Shown piece after piece: positions 1 to 8,276 of a stretch of 64,000 nucleotides of DNA (the stretch's first letter is position 1; the number at the start of each line of letters is the position of its first letter). This DNA is from JAJXXT01 sp963764465 (GTDB lineage Bacteria > Pseudomonadota > Alphaproteobacteria > Acetobacterales > Acetobacteraceae), in the NCBI GenBank assembly GCA_963764465.1, contig CAVXSO010000001.1, positions 248,001-312,000 of the forward strand. The letters are read 5' to 3'. A program made the translations under genes and the position numbers. The notes below the pieces were generated by a model, which worked only from the letters and a program-made list of their open reading frames with translations, had not been told where the DNA came from and did not search any database.

Positions 1-766
1 CCCGCGCATACGCCACCTCCACGCCCAGCGCGGGGAAGAAGAACTGGCCCACCGTGTGCTCGAACGCATGGCTCACCGGCAGGAACGAGAGGTAAATCTC
101 GTCGGTCCCCAACCCCAGCCGCTGCATCACCGGCAGCGCGCCGCGGCAGTTCGCCAGGATCGCCCGGTGCGGCAGCATCACCCCCTTCGGCTCGCCGCCG
201 GTGCCGGAGGTGTAGATCAGGCACGCCAGCGTGGATGCCGGAATGATCGCCGCCTCCGCCGCAATGTCGTCGGGCGGCAGCGCGTCCGCCACCAGCCTGT
301 CCCAGGACAGCGTTTCCACGCCCGGTGCCTCGAACCCCTCGATCGCCACCAGCAGGTCCAGATGCCCCGCTAGCGCCACCCTGGCTGCCAATGCCGCGGT
401 GGAGGCAATCGCCACCCGCGCCCCGGAATCGCGCAGCACATGCGCGTGATCGGCGACCGTGTTGGTGGTGTAGGCCGGCACCGGCACGGCGCGGATCGCC
501 ATCAACGCCACCTCGGCCACAGGCACCTCTGGCCGGTTCTCCGAGACGATCAGCACACGGTCCCCGGCTGCCACCCCCGCCCGGCGCAGATGCCGCGCGA
601 GCGAGGCCGCCTGGCGTGCGAACTCGCCCCAGGTCGTGCGCTGCCATGCGCCCTCCACATGTGCGCGCAGCATCGGGCGTTGCGGCCACAGCGCGGCCCG
701 CGAGAACATCAGCGCGGCAAGGTTCGGCGCGTCGAAATCGAGGCTGCCCGCGTGATCCGCCGGCAT
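1..766 (-). CDS. Acyl-CoA synthetase, AMP-binding (partial, 3' end outside window)
   Basis: The minus-strand frame opens with ATG at 766 and runs off the left edge, so only about the first 255 residues are present. The visible protein has the adenylate-forming P-loop YTSGTGGEPKG followed by LPHRAILANC, and SFLPVSHAFEHTVGQF, typical of long-chain acyl-CoA synthetases (FadD/AMP-forming family). The expected activity is ATP-dependent thioesterification of a carboxylic or fatty acid to CoA. It is divergent from the peptidase gene at 898, with 131 bp between them that must hold both promoters. The substrate cannot be told from this half. Confidence 0.85.
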   Translation of the reverse strand, partial: MPADHAGSLDFDAPNLAALMFSRAALWPQRPMLRAHVEGAWQRTTWGEFARQAASLARHLRRAGVAAGDRVLIVSENRPEVPVAEVALMAIRAVPVPAYTTNTVADHAHVLRDSGARVAIASTAALAARVALAGHLDLLVAIEGFEAPGVETLSWDRLVADALPPDDIAAEAAIIPASTLACLIYTSGTGGEPKGVMLPHRAILANCRGALPVMQRLGLGTDEIYLSFLPVSHAFEHTVGQFFFPALGVEVAYAR

Positions 767-897
767 GGACTTCCCCCTCAGGCACCATTCGTCGCGCCAC
801 TCCCGGGGGGAATTACCTCGTTTCCGGCCTCGGGGCTTTGACGCAGCCGGGCCTTAGCCTACATCCCGTGACGTACGGAAGAGCAGGACAACAAACC

Positions 898-2688
898 ATG
901 CCTGATGGAGACGCGGCCGGCGCACTGCCGAAATGGGATCTCGCTGATCTCTATCCTGGGATGGAAAGTCCGCAACTCGCCGCGGACCTTGACCGTGCGG
1001 AGGGTCAGGCCCGTGACTTCGCCACTCTCTATGCCGGCAAGCTCGCCGCCATTCCCGCCGCCCAACTCGCCGAGGCGATCGAGGGCTACGAGCGCATCGA
1101 GGAAATCCTCGGCCGCGTGATGTCATACGCCCAGCTCCTCTTCGCCGGCGATTCGACGGACGCGCGCATCGGCCGCTTCTACCAGTCCATGACCGAGCGT
1201 GTGACGGCGATCTCGAGCCACCTGATCTTCTTCACCCTCGAGATCAACCGCATCGACGAGGCGGAGCTGGCCCCCAAGCTGCGCGACAAGGCACTCGCCC
1301 GTTGGCAGCCCTGGCTCAGGGACCTGCGCGTCTTCCTCCCCCACCAGCTTTCCGACGAGGCGGAAAAGCTGCTGCACGAGAAGGAGGTGACCGGCCGCAC
1401 CGCCTGGACCCGCCTGTTTGACGAGACCATCGCCGCCATGCGCGTGCGCGTCGGCGCCGAGGAACTTACCGTCTCCGCCGCCCTCAACAAGCTCTCGGAC
1501 CCCGACCGCGCGGTGCGCGCGGCCGCCGGCCGCGGCGTCGGCGAGGCCTTCGGCGACAACATCCGCCTCTTCGCGCTGATCACCAACACGCTCGCCAAGG
1601 ACAAGGAGATCATCGACAACTGGCGCCACTACCCGCGCCCCGAAAGCTCGCGCAACCGCGGCAACATGGTCGAGGACGAGGTGGTGGACGCGCTCGTCGC
1701 CGCGGTGGTCGCGGACTACCCGCGTCTGTCCCACCGCTACTACACGATGAAGGCCGGCTGGCTCGGCCTCGACAAGCTGCAGCACTGGGACCGCAACGCG
1801 CCGCTGCCTGGCGACGACGACCGCCGCATCGGCTGGCCCGAGGCGCGCGAGACCGTGCTCAAGGCCTATGGCGCATTCTCCCCGGAACTCGCCGCCATCG
1901 GCGCGCGCTTCTTCGAGCGGCCCTGGATCGACGCCGGCCTGCGTTCCGGCAAGGCCTCCGGCGCCTTCGCGCATCCAACCGTGCCGGCGGCGCACCCCTA
2001 CCTGCTGCTCAACTACCACGGCCGCACGCGTGACGTGATGACGCTTGCCCACGAACTCGGCCACGGCGTGCACCAGGTGCTCGCCGCCGACCAGGGCTAC
2101 CTGATGTCCGGCACGCCGCTCACCCTCGCCGAAACCGCCAGCGTCTTCGGCGAGATGCTCACCTTCCGCGCCCTGCTCGATGCTGAAACGAACAAGGCCC
2201 GCCGGCGCATCATGCTCGCCTCCAAGGTCGAGGACATGCTCAACACGGTGGTGCGCCAGATCGCCTTCTACCGTTTCGAGCAGAAGCTCCACGCCGAGCG
2301 GCACCACGGCGAGGTGCTGCCCGAGCACGTCGGCGAGATCTGGCTCGAGGTGCAGCGCGAGAGCCTCGGCCCCGCCTTCGAATTCACGCCGGACTACGCC
2401 GTCTTCTGGTCGTACGTGCCGCACTTCGTGCACTCGCCGTTCTACGTCTACGCCTATGCATTCGGCGACTGCCTGGTGAACGCGCTCTACGACGTCTACC
2501 GAACCAGCGCGAAGGACGGTGGCCGGAAAGACTTCGTCGGGAAATACCTCGCCATGCTCAGGGCCGGCGGCACGCTGCGCCACAAGGAGCTGCTCGCCCC
2601 GTTCGGGCTCGACGCCTCGGACCCCGCCTTCTGGCGCCGCGGGCTCGACATCGTCGCGGGCTTCATCGACGAGCTTGCCGCCGAGTGA
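898..2688 (+). CDS. pepF: M3 family oligoendopeptidase F
   Basis: A 596-residue cytosolic metallopeptidase of the M3B (PepF) family that hydrolyses short peptides. The zinc site HELGH is at about residues 385-389, followed by the conserved downstream segment TLAETASVFGEML, whose Glu is the third ligand. The reading frame stays open far upstream, but that stretch is arginine/proline-rich shadow of the divergent synthetase gene. The ATG at 898 (MPDGDAAGALPKWDLADLYPG) gives the family's normal N-terminus, with LxDLYPG near the start. The next gene begins 24 bp downstream on the same strand, so they may be co-transcribed. Confidence 0.92.
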   Translation: MPDGDAAGALPKWDLADLYPGMESPQLAADLDRAEGQARDFATLYAGKLAAIPAAQLAEAIEGYERIEEILGRVMSYAQLLFAGDSTDARIGRFYQSMTERVTAISSHLIFFTLEINRIDEAELAPKLRDKALARWQPWLRDLRVFLPHQLSDEAEKLLHEKEVTGRTAWTRLFDETIAAMRVRVGAEELTVSAALNKLSDPDRAVRAAAGRGVGEAFGDNIRLFALITNTLAKDKEIIDNWRHYPRPESSRNRGNMVEDEVVDALVAAVVADYPRLSHRYYTMKAGWLGLDKLQHWDRNAPLPGDDDRRIGWPEARETVLKAYGAFSPELAAIGARFFERPWIDAGLRSGKASGAFAHPTVPAAHPYLLLNYHGRTRDVMTLAHELGHGVHQVLAADQGYLMSGTPLTLAETASVFGEMLTFRALLDAETNKARRRIMLASKVEDMLNTVVRQIAFYRFEQKLHAERHHGEVLPEHVGEIWLEVQRESLGPAFEFTPDYAVFWSYVPHFVHSPFYVYAYAFGDCLVNALYDVYRTSAKDGGRKDFVGKYLAMLRAGGTLRHKELLAPFGLDASDPAFWRRGLDIVAGFIDELAAE

Positions 2689-2712
2689 GCCGCGGCGCAT
2701 GAGCAAGGAACG

Positions 2713-4074
2713 ATGAGCGAAGACAACCCCACCCTGTTCGGCGAGATCCGCCGCCTGGCGCGCACCTCCGGCGCCGTCGGCGGCATCGCCGCGCGCATGG
2801 TGGGTTCGCGTGCTTTCGGCATGAAGATCGACCGCGCCGATCACGCGGAGGATCTCAAGACCATCCTCGGCGGGCTGAAGGGCCCGCTGATGAAGGTCGC
2901 GCAGTTCCTCTCCACCGTGCCGGACGCGCTGCCGGAGGAATACGCCGAGCAACTCGCGGAACTGCAGAGCAACGCGCCGGCCATGGGCACCGCCTTCGTC
3001 CGCCGGCGCATGAGCGCCGAGCTCGGCCCCGGCTGGCGCGGCCGCTTCGCCGCGTTCGACGAGACCGCTGCCGCCGCCGCCAGCCTCGGCCAGGTGCATC
3101 GCGCGATGCTGGCAGACGGCACGCAGCTCGCCTGCAAGCTGCAATACCCGGACATGGCGAGCGTGGTCGAAGCCGATCTGCGCCAGCTCAAGCTCGCCAT
3201 GGCGGTCTATCGGCGCATGGACAACGCCATCCAGCAGGAAGACATCTACGCGGAACTCTGCGAGCGCCTGCGCGAGGAGCTGGATTACACGCGCGAGGCC
3301 GCCCAGATGCGCCTCTACCGCGTCATGCTTGCCGACCAGCCGCTGGTGCACGTACCCGAGCCGATGGCCGAGCTGTCCACCAGGCGTCTGCTCACCATGG
3401 GCTGGCTCGACGGTCGCAAGCTCACGGACCGCCTCGCCGAGGACCCGCCGCAGGAGGAGCGCAACCGTATCGCCGAGGCATTGTTCCGTGCCTGGTACGT
3501 TCCCTTCTACCGCTACGGCGTGATCCACGGCGACCCGCATCTCGGCAACTACCAGGTCCGCCCGGACGGCACCGTGAACCTGCTGGATTTCGGCGTCATC
3601 CGCGTCTTCCAGGCCCGCTTCGTGCGCGGCGTCATCGACCTGTTCGAGGCGGTGCGCGACAACGACGTTGCCAAGGCGGAACATGCCTATCGCGTCTGGG
3701 GCTTCACCGATCTCTCGCGCGAGAAGATGGAGGTGCTCAACGAATGGGCGCGCTTCCTCTACGAGCCGCTGGTCGAGGACCGGGTGCGCCGCATCCAGCT
3801 CACGGACGACCCGCAATTCGGCCGTGCTGTCGCGCAGCGAGTCCATGCCGGCCTCAAGCGCACCGGCGGCGTGCGCCCGCCGCGCGAGTTCGTGCTGATG
3901 GACCGCAGCGCCATCGGGCTCGGCAGCGTTTTCGTGCGCCTGCGCGCGGAGCTGAACTGGTCGCGCCTGTTCCACGAGCTGATCGCCGATTTCGACGCCG
4001 CGGCACTCGACGCGCGCCAGACGGCGGCCCTCGCGGCGGCCGGTGTTCCCGCCCCCACGCAACGTGCCGCCTGA
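2713..4074 (+). CDS. ABC1/AarF (UbiB-like) atypical kinase family protein
   Basis: A 453-residue member of the ABC1/UbiB kinase-like family, associated with ubiquinone biosynthesis or lipid homeostasis. The N-terminal motif reads LKGPLMKVAQFLS (the KxGQ motif with Ala for Gly, a variant I believe occurs in alphaproteobacterial members). It is followed by an Ala-rich loop AAAASLGQVHRA in place of the Gly-rich loop, the catalytic-loop-like VIHGDPHLGNYQV, and the metal-binding LLDFGV. No transmembrane segment is evident at the C-terminus. An AAGGA-type site precedes the ATG. True UbiB is longer (about 540 residues), so I do not assign ubiB. Confidence 0.85.
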   Translation: MSEDNPTLFGEIRRLARTSGAVGGIAARMVGSRAFGMKIDRADHAEDLKTILGGLKGPLMKVAQFLSTVPDALPEEYAEQLAELQSNAPAMGTAFVRRRMSAELGPGWRGRFAAFDETAAAAASLGQVHRAMLADGTQLACKLQYPDMASVVEADLRQLKLAMAVYRRMDNAIQQEDIYAELCERLREELDYTREAAQMRLYRVMLADQPLVHVPEPMAELSTRRLLTMGWLDGRKLTDRLAEDPPQEERNRIAEALFRAWYVPFYRYGVIHGDPHLGNYQVRPDGTVNLLDFGVIRVFQARFVRGVIDLFEAVRDNDVAKAEHAYRVWGFTDLSREKMEVLNEWARFLYEPLVEDRVRRIQLTDDPQFGRAVAQRVHAGLKRTGGVRPPREFVLMDRSAIGLGSVFVRLRAELNWSRLFHELIADFDAAALDARQTAALAAAGVPAPTQRAA

Positions 4075-4084
4075 CGCGGGTCCG

Positions 4085-4366
4085 ATGCGCGAGGCGCTGC
4101 TCAGGCTCGCCCTCACCGGCGCCATCCGCGAGGAGGAAGCCCTGGACGGGCTGCGCCGCGTTGGCGCGACCCTGGGCGCGCCGGTCGAGGCGGTGGAGCG
4201 CGAAATCGCCGCCCTGGTCGCGCAGGGCTTGCTTTACGACCCCATCCGCCTGCCCCCTGGCGCGCTGAAGTGCCATTGGCGCCTGGAACCCACCCCCCGC
4301 GGCGCCGAGCTTGCGGCTTCCGCCCGGGAAGGCTATCAGGCGCCCGCACGCGATGGGCCGACGTAG
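4085..4366 (+). CDS. Small hypothetical protein whose stop lies in the tRNA-Thr gene
   Basis: A 93-residue open frame starts at ATG 4085, 10 bp after the ABC1 kinase gene. The protein begins MREALLRLALTGAIREEEAL and contains EIAALVAQGLLYDPIRLPPGALKCHWRLEP, reminiscent of a small winged-helix fold, but I do not recognise the family. Residue composition looks protein-like and the frame is co-directional with the kinase gene. The TAG stop is at 4364-4366, inside the first bases of tRNA-Thr (4357), an unusual sense overlap of about 10 bp. It could be non-coding. Confidence 0.5.
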   Translation: MREALLRLALTGAIREEEALDGLRRVGATLGAPVEAVEREIAALVAQGLLYDPIRLPPGALKCHWRLEPTPRGAELAASAREGYQAPARDGPT

Positions 4367-4431
4367 CTCAGTGGTAGAGCAGCTGATTCGTAATCAGCAG
4401 GCCGTCAGTTCAATCCTGACCGTCGGCACCA
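4357..4431 (+). tRNA. tRNA-Thr (anticodon CGT)
   Basis: A complete cloverleaf can be folded by eye. The acceptor stem is GCCGACG/CGTCGGC, the D stem GCTC/GAGC, the anticodon stem GCTGA/TCAGC with loop TTCGTAA, a five-base variable loop, the T arm GTCAG-TTCAATC-CTGAC, and an encoded A-CCA end. The anticodon CGT reads threonine ACG codons. The 3' half is repeated at 37819-37866, so this tRNA is the integration target of the island that follows. The gene stays intact after integration. Confidence 0.97.
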
Positions 4432-4433
4432 TT
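4386..4433 (+). repeat. attL: 48-bp direct repeat, 3' part of tRNA-Thr
   Basis: The 48 bases from ATTCGTAATCAG through CACCATT are identical to 37819-37866 in the same orientation. The repeat begins in the anticodon loop and ends two bases past the tRNA CCA. This is the classic arrangement of a tRNA-targeting integrative element, which restores the tRNA at one end and leaves a 3' fragment at the other. Confidence 0.95.
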
Positions 4434-4795
4434 TTTCATAGAAATTTCAATAGGATGATAGGCGGCTCGATGGGGCGGGCGATTATTCCGCCGATAATGT
4501 CCGCACCACGTCCGCAAAGCGCGGCGCGATGTCTTCATGGCGCGAGGGATACGCGACGGTGGCCACGCATGGCTTTCGGCGCCGTTCCGCTGCGCCCGCA
4601 GTGCTCGATCGGGAACCGCGGGGAAGGCGCCCCTGGGCGTTTCTAGCCCCATGGCGCCCTGTGGGAGAGGGGCCGTCAAAGGGCCTGGGTGGCGTCTGCC
4701 GTCCGCCTGCGCGCTCGTAGGGGGTACTTGGCGGGGGCGCGACAAACTGTTGCCATCAATCCCGCCGCCGAATACGGCCCGGCTCGCATAACATC
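4434..4795. other. Island left edge without an intact gene; possible integrase arm sites
   Basis: No convincing intact gene is visible. TGTCCGCA at 4498-4505 and GTCCGCA at 4510-4516 match a motif clustered at the right island end (37529-37679), and they are candidates for integrase arm-binding sites. On the minus strand a frame ending at TAA 4483 reads about 28 protein-like residues (ending ADVVRTLSAE) that may be the tail of a lost gene; I cannot identify it. Confidence 0.45.
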
Positions 4796-4925
4796 ATGAC
4801 CCAGGCCAGCGACCTGATGGCGCCCATCCATGACCGCATGTCGGTGATCCTGGAGCCGGCCGACTGGCCGATTTGGCTGGGAAAGACAGAGGGCGATCCG
4901 GAGCCCCTGATGCGGCTAGCCGGTG
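4796..4925 (+). pseudogene. SRAP (YedK-type) peptidase, C-terminal fragment
   Basis: The translated stretch contains DLMAPIHDRMSVILEPADWPIWL, which matches the conserved C-terminal region of the SOS-response-associated peptidase family (abasic-site DNA-protein crosslinking enzymes; usual core ...HxRMPVIL...W). Only about 43 residues remain. The N-terminal catalytic Cys domain is absent and the frame runs into an inverted-repeat element at 4939. It is a remnant of a gene of about 220 codons, broken by IS activity at the island edge. Confidence 0.75.
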
Positions 4926-4938
4926 AGTGCGAATCGAC

Positions 4939-5022
4939 ACCGAAGCGGGACCCCACCCCCTTACCGACGTCTACAGTGGTTTCAAGGAATTACTTCCATT
5001 TCGGCTGGGGTCCCGCTTCGGT
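4939..5022. repeat. 84-bp element with perfect 17-bp terminal inverted repeats
   Basis: ACCGAAGCGGGACCCCA at 4939-4955 is the exact reverse complement of 5006-5022, with a 50-bp centre. No target duplication is evident. It could be a miniature inverted-repeat element, the two ends of a deleted IS, or a strong hairpin. It lies between the SRAP fragment and an IS110 fragment. Confidence 0.7.
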
Positions 5023-5112
5023 ACGTTGCGTAATCGCGGGTGGCTGCTCTCCGTAGGAGACGAGGTTGATAGTTTCGGCCTCTGCAAAGCAACCGACAGG
5101 AGAGCGGCTACG

Positions 5113-5216
5113 AAGCAATATGTAGGATTGGACGTGTCCCAGAAGGAGACTGCCGTCTGTGTGGTCGACCAGGATGGGAAAGTGTTGTTTGAGGGCAAGG
5201 CGCCGTCCGCACCCGC
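5113..5216 (+). pseudogene. IS110-family transposase, N-terminal fragment
   Basis: The frame reads KQYVGLDVSQKETAVCVVDQ followed by DGKVLFEGKA, the characteristic start of IS110/IS116/IS902 DEDD transposases, including the first catalytic Asp in GLDVS. The codon before Lys is ACG where an ATG is expected. The match ends at about 5216, where IS256 sequence begins in the same frame. Only about 35 of roughly 340 residues survive, so it cannot be active. Confidence 0.85.
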
Positions 5217-5404
5217 GGGCACTTCCCCGGTGACGATGCCGCGATGAAGCTGCTATACCTTGTGCTCAATGCCGCGGCTCGGGAATGGAAACGCCCGCCG
5301 CGCGAATGGGCCGAGGCAAAGACCCAGTTCGCCGTCATCTTCGGCGAGCGGTTCGTCATCTGATGACACGCACTGCCTCGCGCACAAAATTACCCGACAG
5401 TCCC
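5217..5404 (+). pseudogene. IS256-family element, 3' end of transposase plus right terminal repeat
   Basis: The 48 residues from GHFPGDDAAMKLLYLVLNAA to FAVIFGERFVI, with TGA at 5361-5363, match the C-terminus of mutator/IS256 transposases (PPREWxxAKxQFAVIFGERF). Downstream sequence ends at 5404 with the complement of GGGACTGTCGGGTAATTTTG, which looks like an IS256-type terminal repeat. The left part of the element is gone, replaced by the IS110 fragment. Its right end abuts the truncated IS3 transposase. Confidence 0.8.
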
Positions 5405-6593
5405 CTCGACCGCCTCGAAGCTGCGCCATGGTCCGCGCCGATGGATGACCTCGGCCTTGTAGAGACCGTTGATCGTCTCGGCGAGCGCGTTGTCATACGA
5501 GTCTCCAACGCTGCCGACGGACGGCTCGATACCTGCCTCGGCCAGCCGCTCGGTGTAGCGGATGCTGACATACTGCGAGCCACGGTCCGAGTGATGCACG
5601 AGGCCGGCCTTGTGGGTGGGGCGCCGCTCGTGCAGCGCCTGCTCCAGGGCATCCAGCACGAAGGCTGCATGGGCAGTCCTGCTGACCCGCCAGCCGACGA
5701 TCCTGCGAGCGTAGGCGTCGATCACGAAGGCCACGTAGACGAAGCCCGACCAGGTCGAGACATAGGTGAAGTCCGAGAGCCAGAGCCGGTTCGGCGCCGC
5801 CGCATGGAACACTCGGTTCACGTGGTCGAGCGGACATGGCGCCGCCTTGTCCTGCACGGTGGTGCGCACCGGCTTGCCGCGAATGACGCCCTGCAGGTCG
5901 AGATCAGCCATCAGGCGCTCGACGGTGCAGCGGGCGACGCCAAAGCCCTCGCGTACCATCTGCCTCCACACCTTGCGCGCGCCATACACCTCGAAGTTCT
6001 CGGCGAAGACGCGGGCGATCTCAGGCTTCAACGCCATGTCCCGCTGTGCCCGCGCCGACAGCTTCGCAGGGTCGCGACGCTTGGCGGCATGCGCGTGATA
6101 GGTGGACGGGGCGATCGGCAGCACCTTGCAGATCGGCTCGACCCCGTACGCTTCGCGCTGATCGTCGATGAACGCGATCATGGCTTGAACCGGCGGTCGA
6201 GCTCCGTCCCCTCGCCCGACAGGCGAATGCTTGCATTCGCTGAGAGGGGGCAAAATAGGCCGACGCCTTGCGCAGGATCTCATTGGCTTGGCGCAGTTCG
6301 CGGTTCTCGCGTTCCAGAGCCTTCAACCTGGCCGCCATCTCCGACGAGACACCCGCGCGCTTGGGTGTCGCGCTCGGCCCTCTTGACCCATTCGTTGAGG
6401 GTCTGGCCGGTGCAGCCGATCTTGGCCGCAATCGACTCGATCGCTGCCCAGCGCGATGGGTGCTCACCCTCGTGATCCAGCACCATCCGCACCGCACGGT
6501 CGCGCACCTCAGGCGAAAACTTGTTCGTCGTCTTGCTCGTCATCGCTCCACCTTCTCAGGAGTTGGAGCCTCCGACAAACCCGGGGCGGTTCA
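5405..6593 (-). mobile_element. IS3-family element, truncated and frameshifted
   Basis: The minus strand encodes OrfA (start at 6543: MTSKTTNKFSPEVRDRAVRM, helix-turn-helix) and OrfB (rve integrase core with DFTYVSTW, HSDRGSQY and SYDNALAETINGLYKAE, giving the D,D,E triad). The terminal repeat beyond orfA (TGAACCGCCCCGGG on the minus strand) ends near 6593. Three defects are visible. OrfA changes frame after KRAERDTQAR, and its leucine-zipper segment (LKALERENRELRQANEILRK) continues in another frame. A palindrome-containing insertion lies at 6208-6249. OrfB ends after SFEAVE, losing about 35 C-terminal residues to the IS256 end at 5404. The element is inactive. Confidence 0.88.
6208..6249. 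repeat. Nested palindrome (REP-like) inserted in the IS3 transposase
   Basis: The inner hairpin GCGAATGC-TT-GCATTCGC (6223-6240) is enclosed by outer arms CCCCTC/GAGGGG. In OrfB it translates to PLSECKHSPVGRGDG between the normally adjacent AYFA and ARPPVQAMIAFIDD segments, so it looks like a short insertion into the transposase. I infer a REP- or MITE-like mobile palindrome; other genomic copies would confirm it. Confidence 0.6.
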
Positions 6594-6616
6594 GAGCTGA
6601 TGCGAGAGCGTCGGCT

Positions 6617-8269
6617 TCATCGCTCCACGCAATGGCGCGCGATGAGGACCTCCGCGTCGTGCTGGATCTCCCTGAGGTGCTCCTCGCAACGGAAGCTTTC
6701 GGCGTAAATCTTGTAGACATCCTCAGTTCCTGATGGGCGGGCGGCAAACCAGCCGCTCTTAGCCACCACCTTAATCCCACCGATCTTCTCGTTATTCCCG
6801 GGCGCCCGCGTCAGTTTCGCTTCAATCGGTTCGCCACCGAGCTCTTTCGAATCGATATTCGCAGGCTCCAACTTTGCAAGAATTGCCTTCTGCACGCGTG
6901 TGGCCGGCGCATCGATCCGTTCATAGAAGGATTTACCGAGATCCTCGGTGACAGACGCATAAAACAGATTGGGATCATGGCCGGTGCGCGCGGTTATCTC
7001 CGCGGCGAGCAGGCCCATGATCGGGCCGTCCTTGTCGGTCGTCCACACCGTGCCGTTCCGGCGCAGAAACGATGCGCCGGCGCTCTCCTCGCCGCCGAAC
7101 GCCAGCGACCCGTCGATCAAGCCGCTGCTGAACCATTTGAACCCCACGGGAACCTCAACCAGCTTGCGCCCCAGCTTCGCCACGACGCGGTCGATCATGC
7201 CGCTGGAGACAACGGTTTTGCCGATGGCGCCTGCGTGCTGCCATGCTGGCCGGTTCGCGGACAGATAGGCGATCGAAGCCGCGAGAAAATAATTCGGGTT
7301 CATCAGCCCGCCCGACGGGCAGACGATGCCGTGCCGGTCGGAATCGGTGTCGTTGGCGAAGGCGATGTCGAATTTGTCCCGCAGCGCCACGAGCCGCGTC
7401 ATCGCGTAGGGCGAGGAACAATCCATCCGAACCTTTCCGTCCCAATCCACGGTCATGAACCGGAACGTCGGATCGATGGCCTCATTCACCACGGTCGCCG
7501 CGATGCGGTAACGCTCGATGACGGGCTGCCAGTACTGCACGGCGGCACCGCCCAGCGGATCGATCCCGATGCGCACGCCGGCGGCACGGATCGCTTCCAT
7601 GTCGACCACGTTCGCGAGGTCGGAGACATAGGGCGTGATGTAGTCATGCGCGCGAATGCACGCCGCCTTGCGTGCGCGCTCATAGGGAATGCGCGCGACG
7701 CCCGCGACTTTGGCCGCGAGGAGCGCGTTCGCGGCGTTCTCGATCCAGCCCGTCACGTCCACATCCGCCGGGCCGCCATTCGGGGGATTGTATTTGAACC
7801 CGCCTTCGTCCGGCGGATTATGCGAGGGGCTGATCACGATCCCGTCCGCGAGGCCAGTCTTGCGGCAGTGATTGTGGGAAAGTATCGCATGCGAAATCAC
7901 TGGCGTCGGCGTGTAGCCGCCGTGGTGGTCGAGCATCGTCTCGACACCGTTGGCCGCGAGCACCTCGATCGCGGTGGCGGCGGCGGCCTCCGACAGCGCG
8001 TGCGTGTCGATGCCGAGGAACAGCGGTCCGTCGATCCCGGCGTGGCGCCGGTAAAGACAGACGGCCTGGGCGATGGCCAGGATATGCGCCTCGTTGAACG
8101 CGGCGGCGAAGGCCGATCCCCGGTGCCCCGAGGTGCCGAACGCGACACGCTGCGAGGCAATCGCGGGATCGGGCACCAGCGCGAAATAGGCCGTGATCAG
8201 CCGCGGAACATTGACCAGCAGCGACGCGGGGACCGGCTTGCCGGCGAGCGGACTTACGTTTTCCGGCAT
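6617..8269 (-). CDS. pgm: Phosphoglucomutase (alpha-D-glucose phosphate-specific)
   Basis: A 550-residue enzyme interconverting glucose-1-phosphate and glucose-6-phosphate. The phosphoserine loop FGTSGHRGS is near residue 45, a metal loop NDTDSDRHG is present mid-protein, GGEESAGASF is the sugar-specificity loop, and RPSGTEDVYKIY is the C-terminal phosphate-binding motif. Length matches the family (about 545). It is the last gene of the leftward unit, starting 7 bp after the glucan synthase stop. An IS3 remnant ends 23 bp beyond its stop. It would feed hexose phosphate into, or glucose-1-phosphate out of, the island pathway. Confidence 0.95.
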   Translation of the reverse strand: MPENVSPLAGKPVPASLLVNVPRLITAYFALVPDPAIASQRVAFGTSGHRGSAFAAAFNEAHILAIAQAVCLYRRHAGIDGPLFLGIDTHALSEAAAATAIEVLAANGVETMLDHHGGYTPTPVISHAILSHNHCRKTGLADGIVISPSHNPPDEGGFKYNPPNGGPADVDVTGWIENAANALLAAKVAGVARIPYERARKAACIRAHDYITPYVSDLANVVDMEAIRAAGVRIGIDPLGGAAVQYWQPVIERYRIAATVVNEAIDPTFRFMTVDWDGKVRMDCSSPYAMTRLVALRDKFDIAFANDTDSDRHGIVCPSGGLMNPNYFLAASIAYLSANRPAWQHAGAIGKTVVSSGMIDRVVAKLGRKLVEVPVGFKWFSSGLIDGSLAFGGEESAGASFLRRNGTVWTTDKDGPIMGLLAAEITARTGHDPNLFYASVTEDLGKSFYERIDAPATRVQKAILAKLEPANIDSKELGGEPIEAKLTRAPGNNEKIGGIKVVAKSGWFAARPSGTEDVYKIYAESFRCEEHLREIQHDAEVLIARHCVER

Positions 8270-8276
8270 GGCATCC

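Noticed and set aside
898..2688. A 787-residue peptidase starting at 325
   Set aside because: The extra N-terminus is antisense to the acyl-CoA synthetase and lacks peptidase-like sequence; family length supports the start at 898.
1123..4125. 1000-residue minus-strand open frame opposite the peptidase and ABC1 kinase genes
   Set aside because: It is antisense to two well-supported genes and its composition (Ala/Arg/Glu/Val-rich, no motifs) is typical of shadow frames in GC-rich DNA.
5285..6475. 396-residue plus-strand frame over the IS3 element
   Set aside because: It is the antisense of the transposase OrfB, which has the D,D,E motifs.
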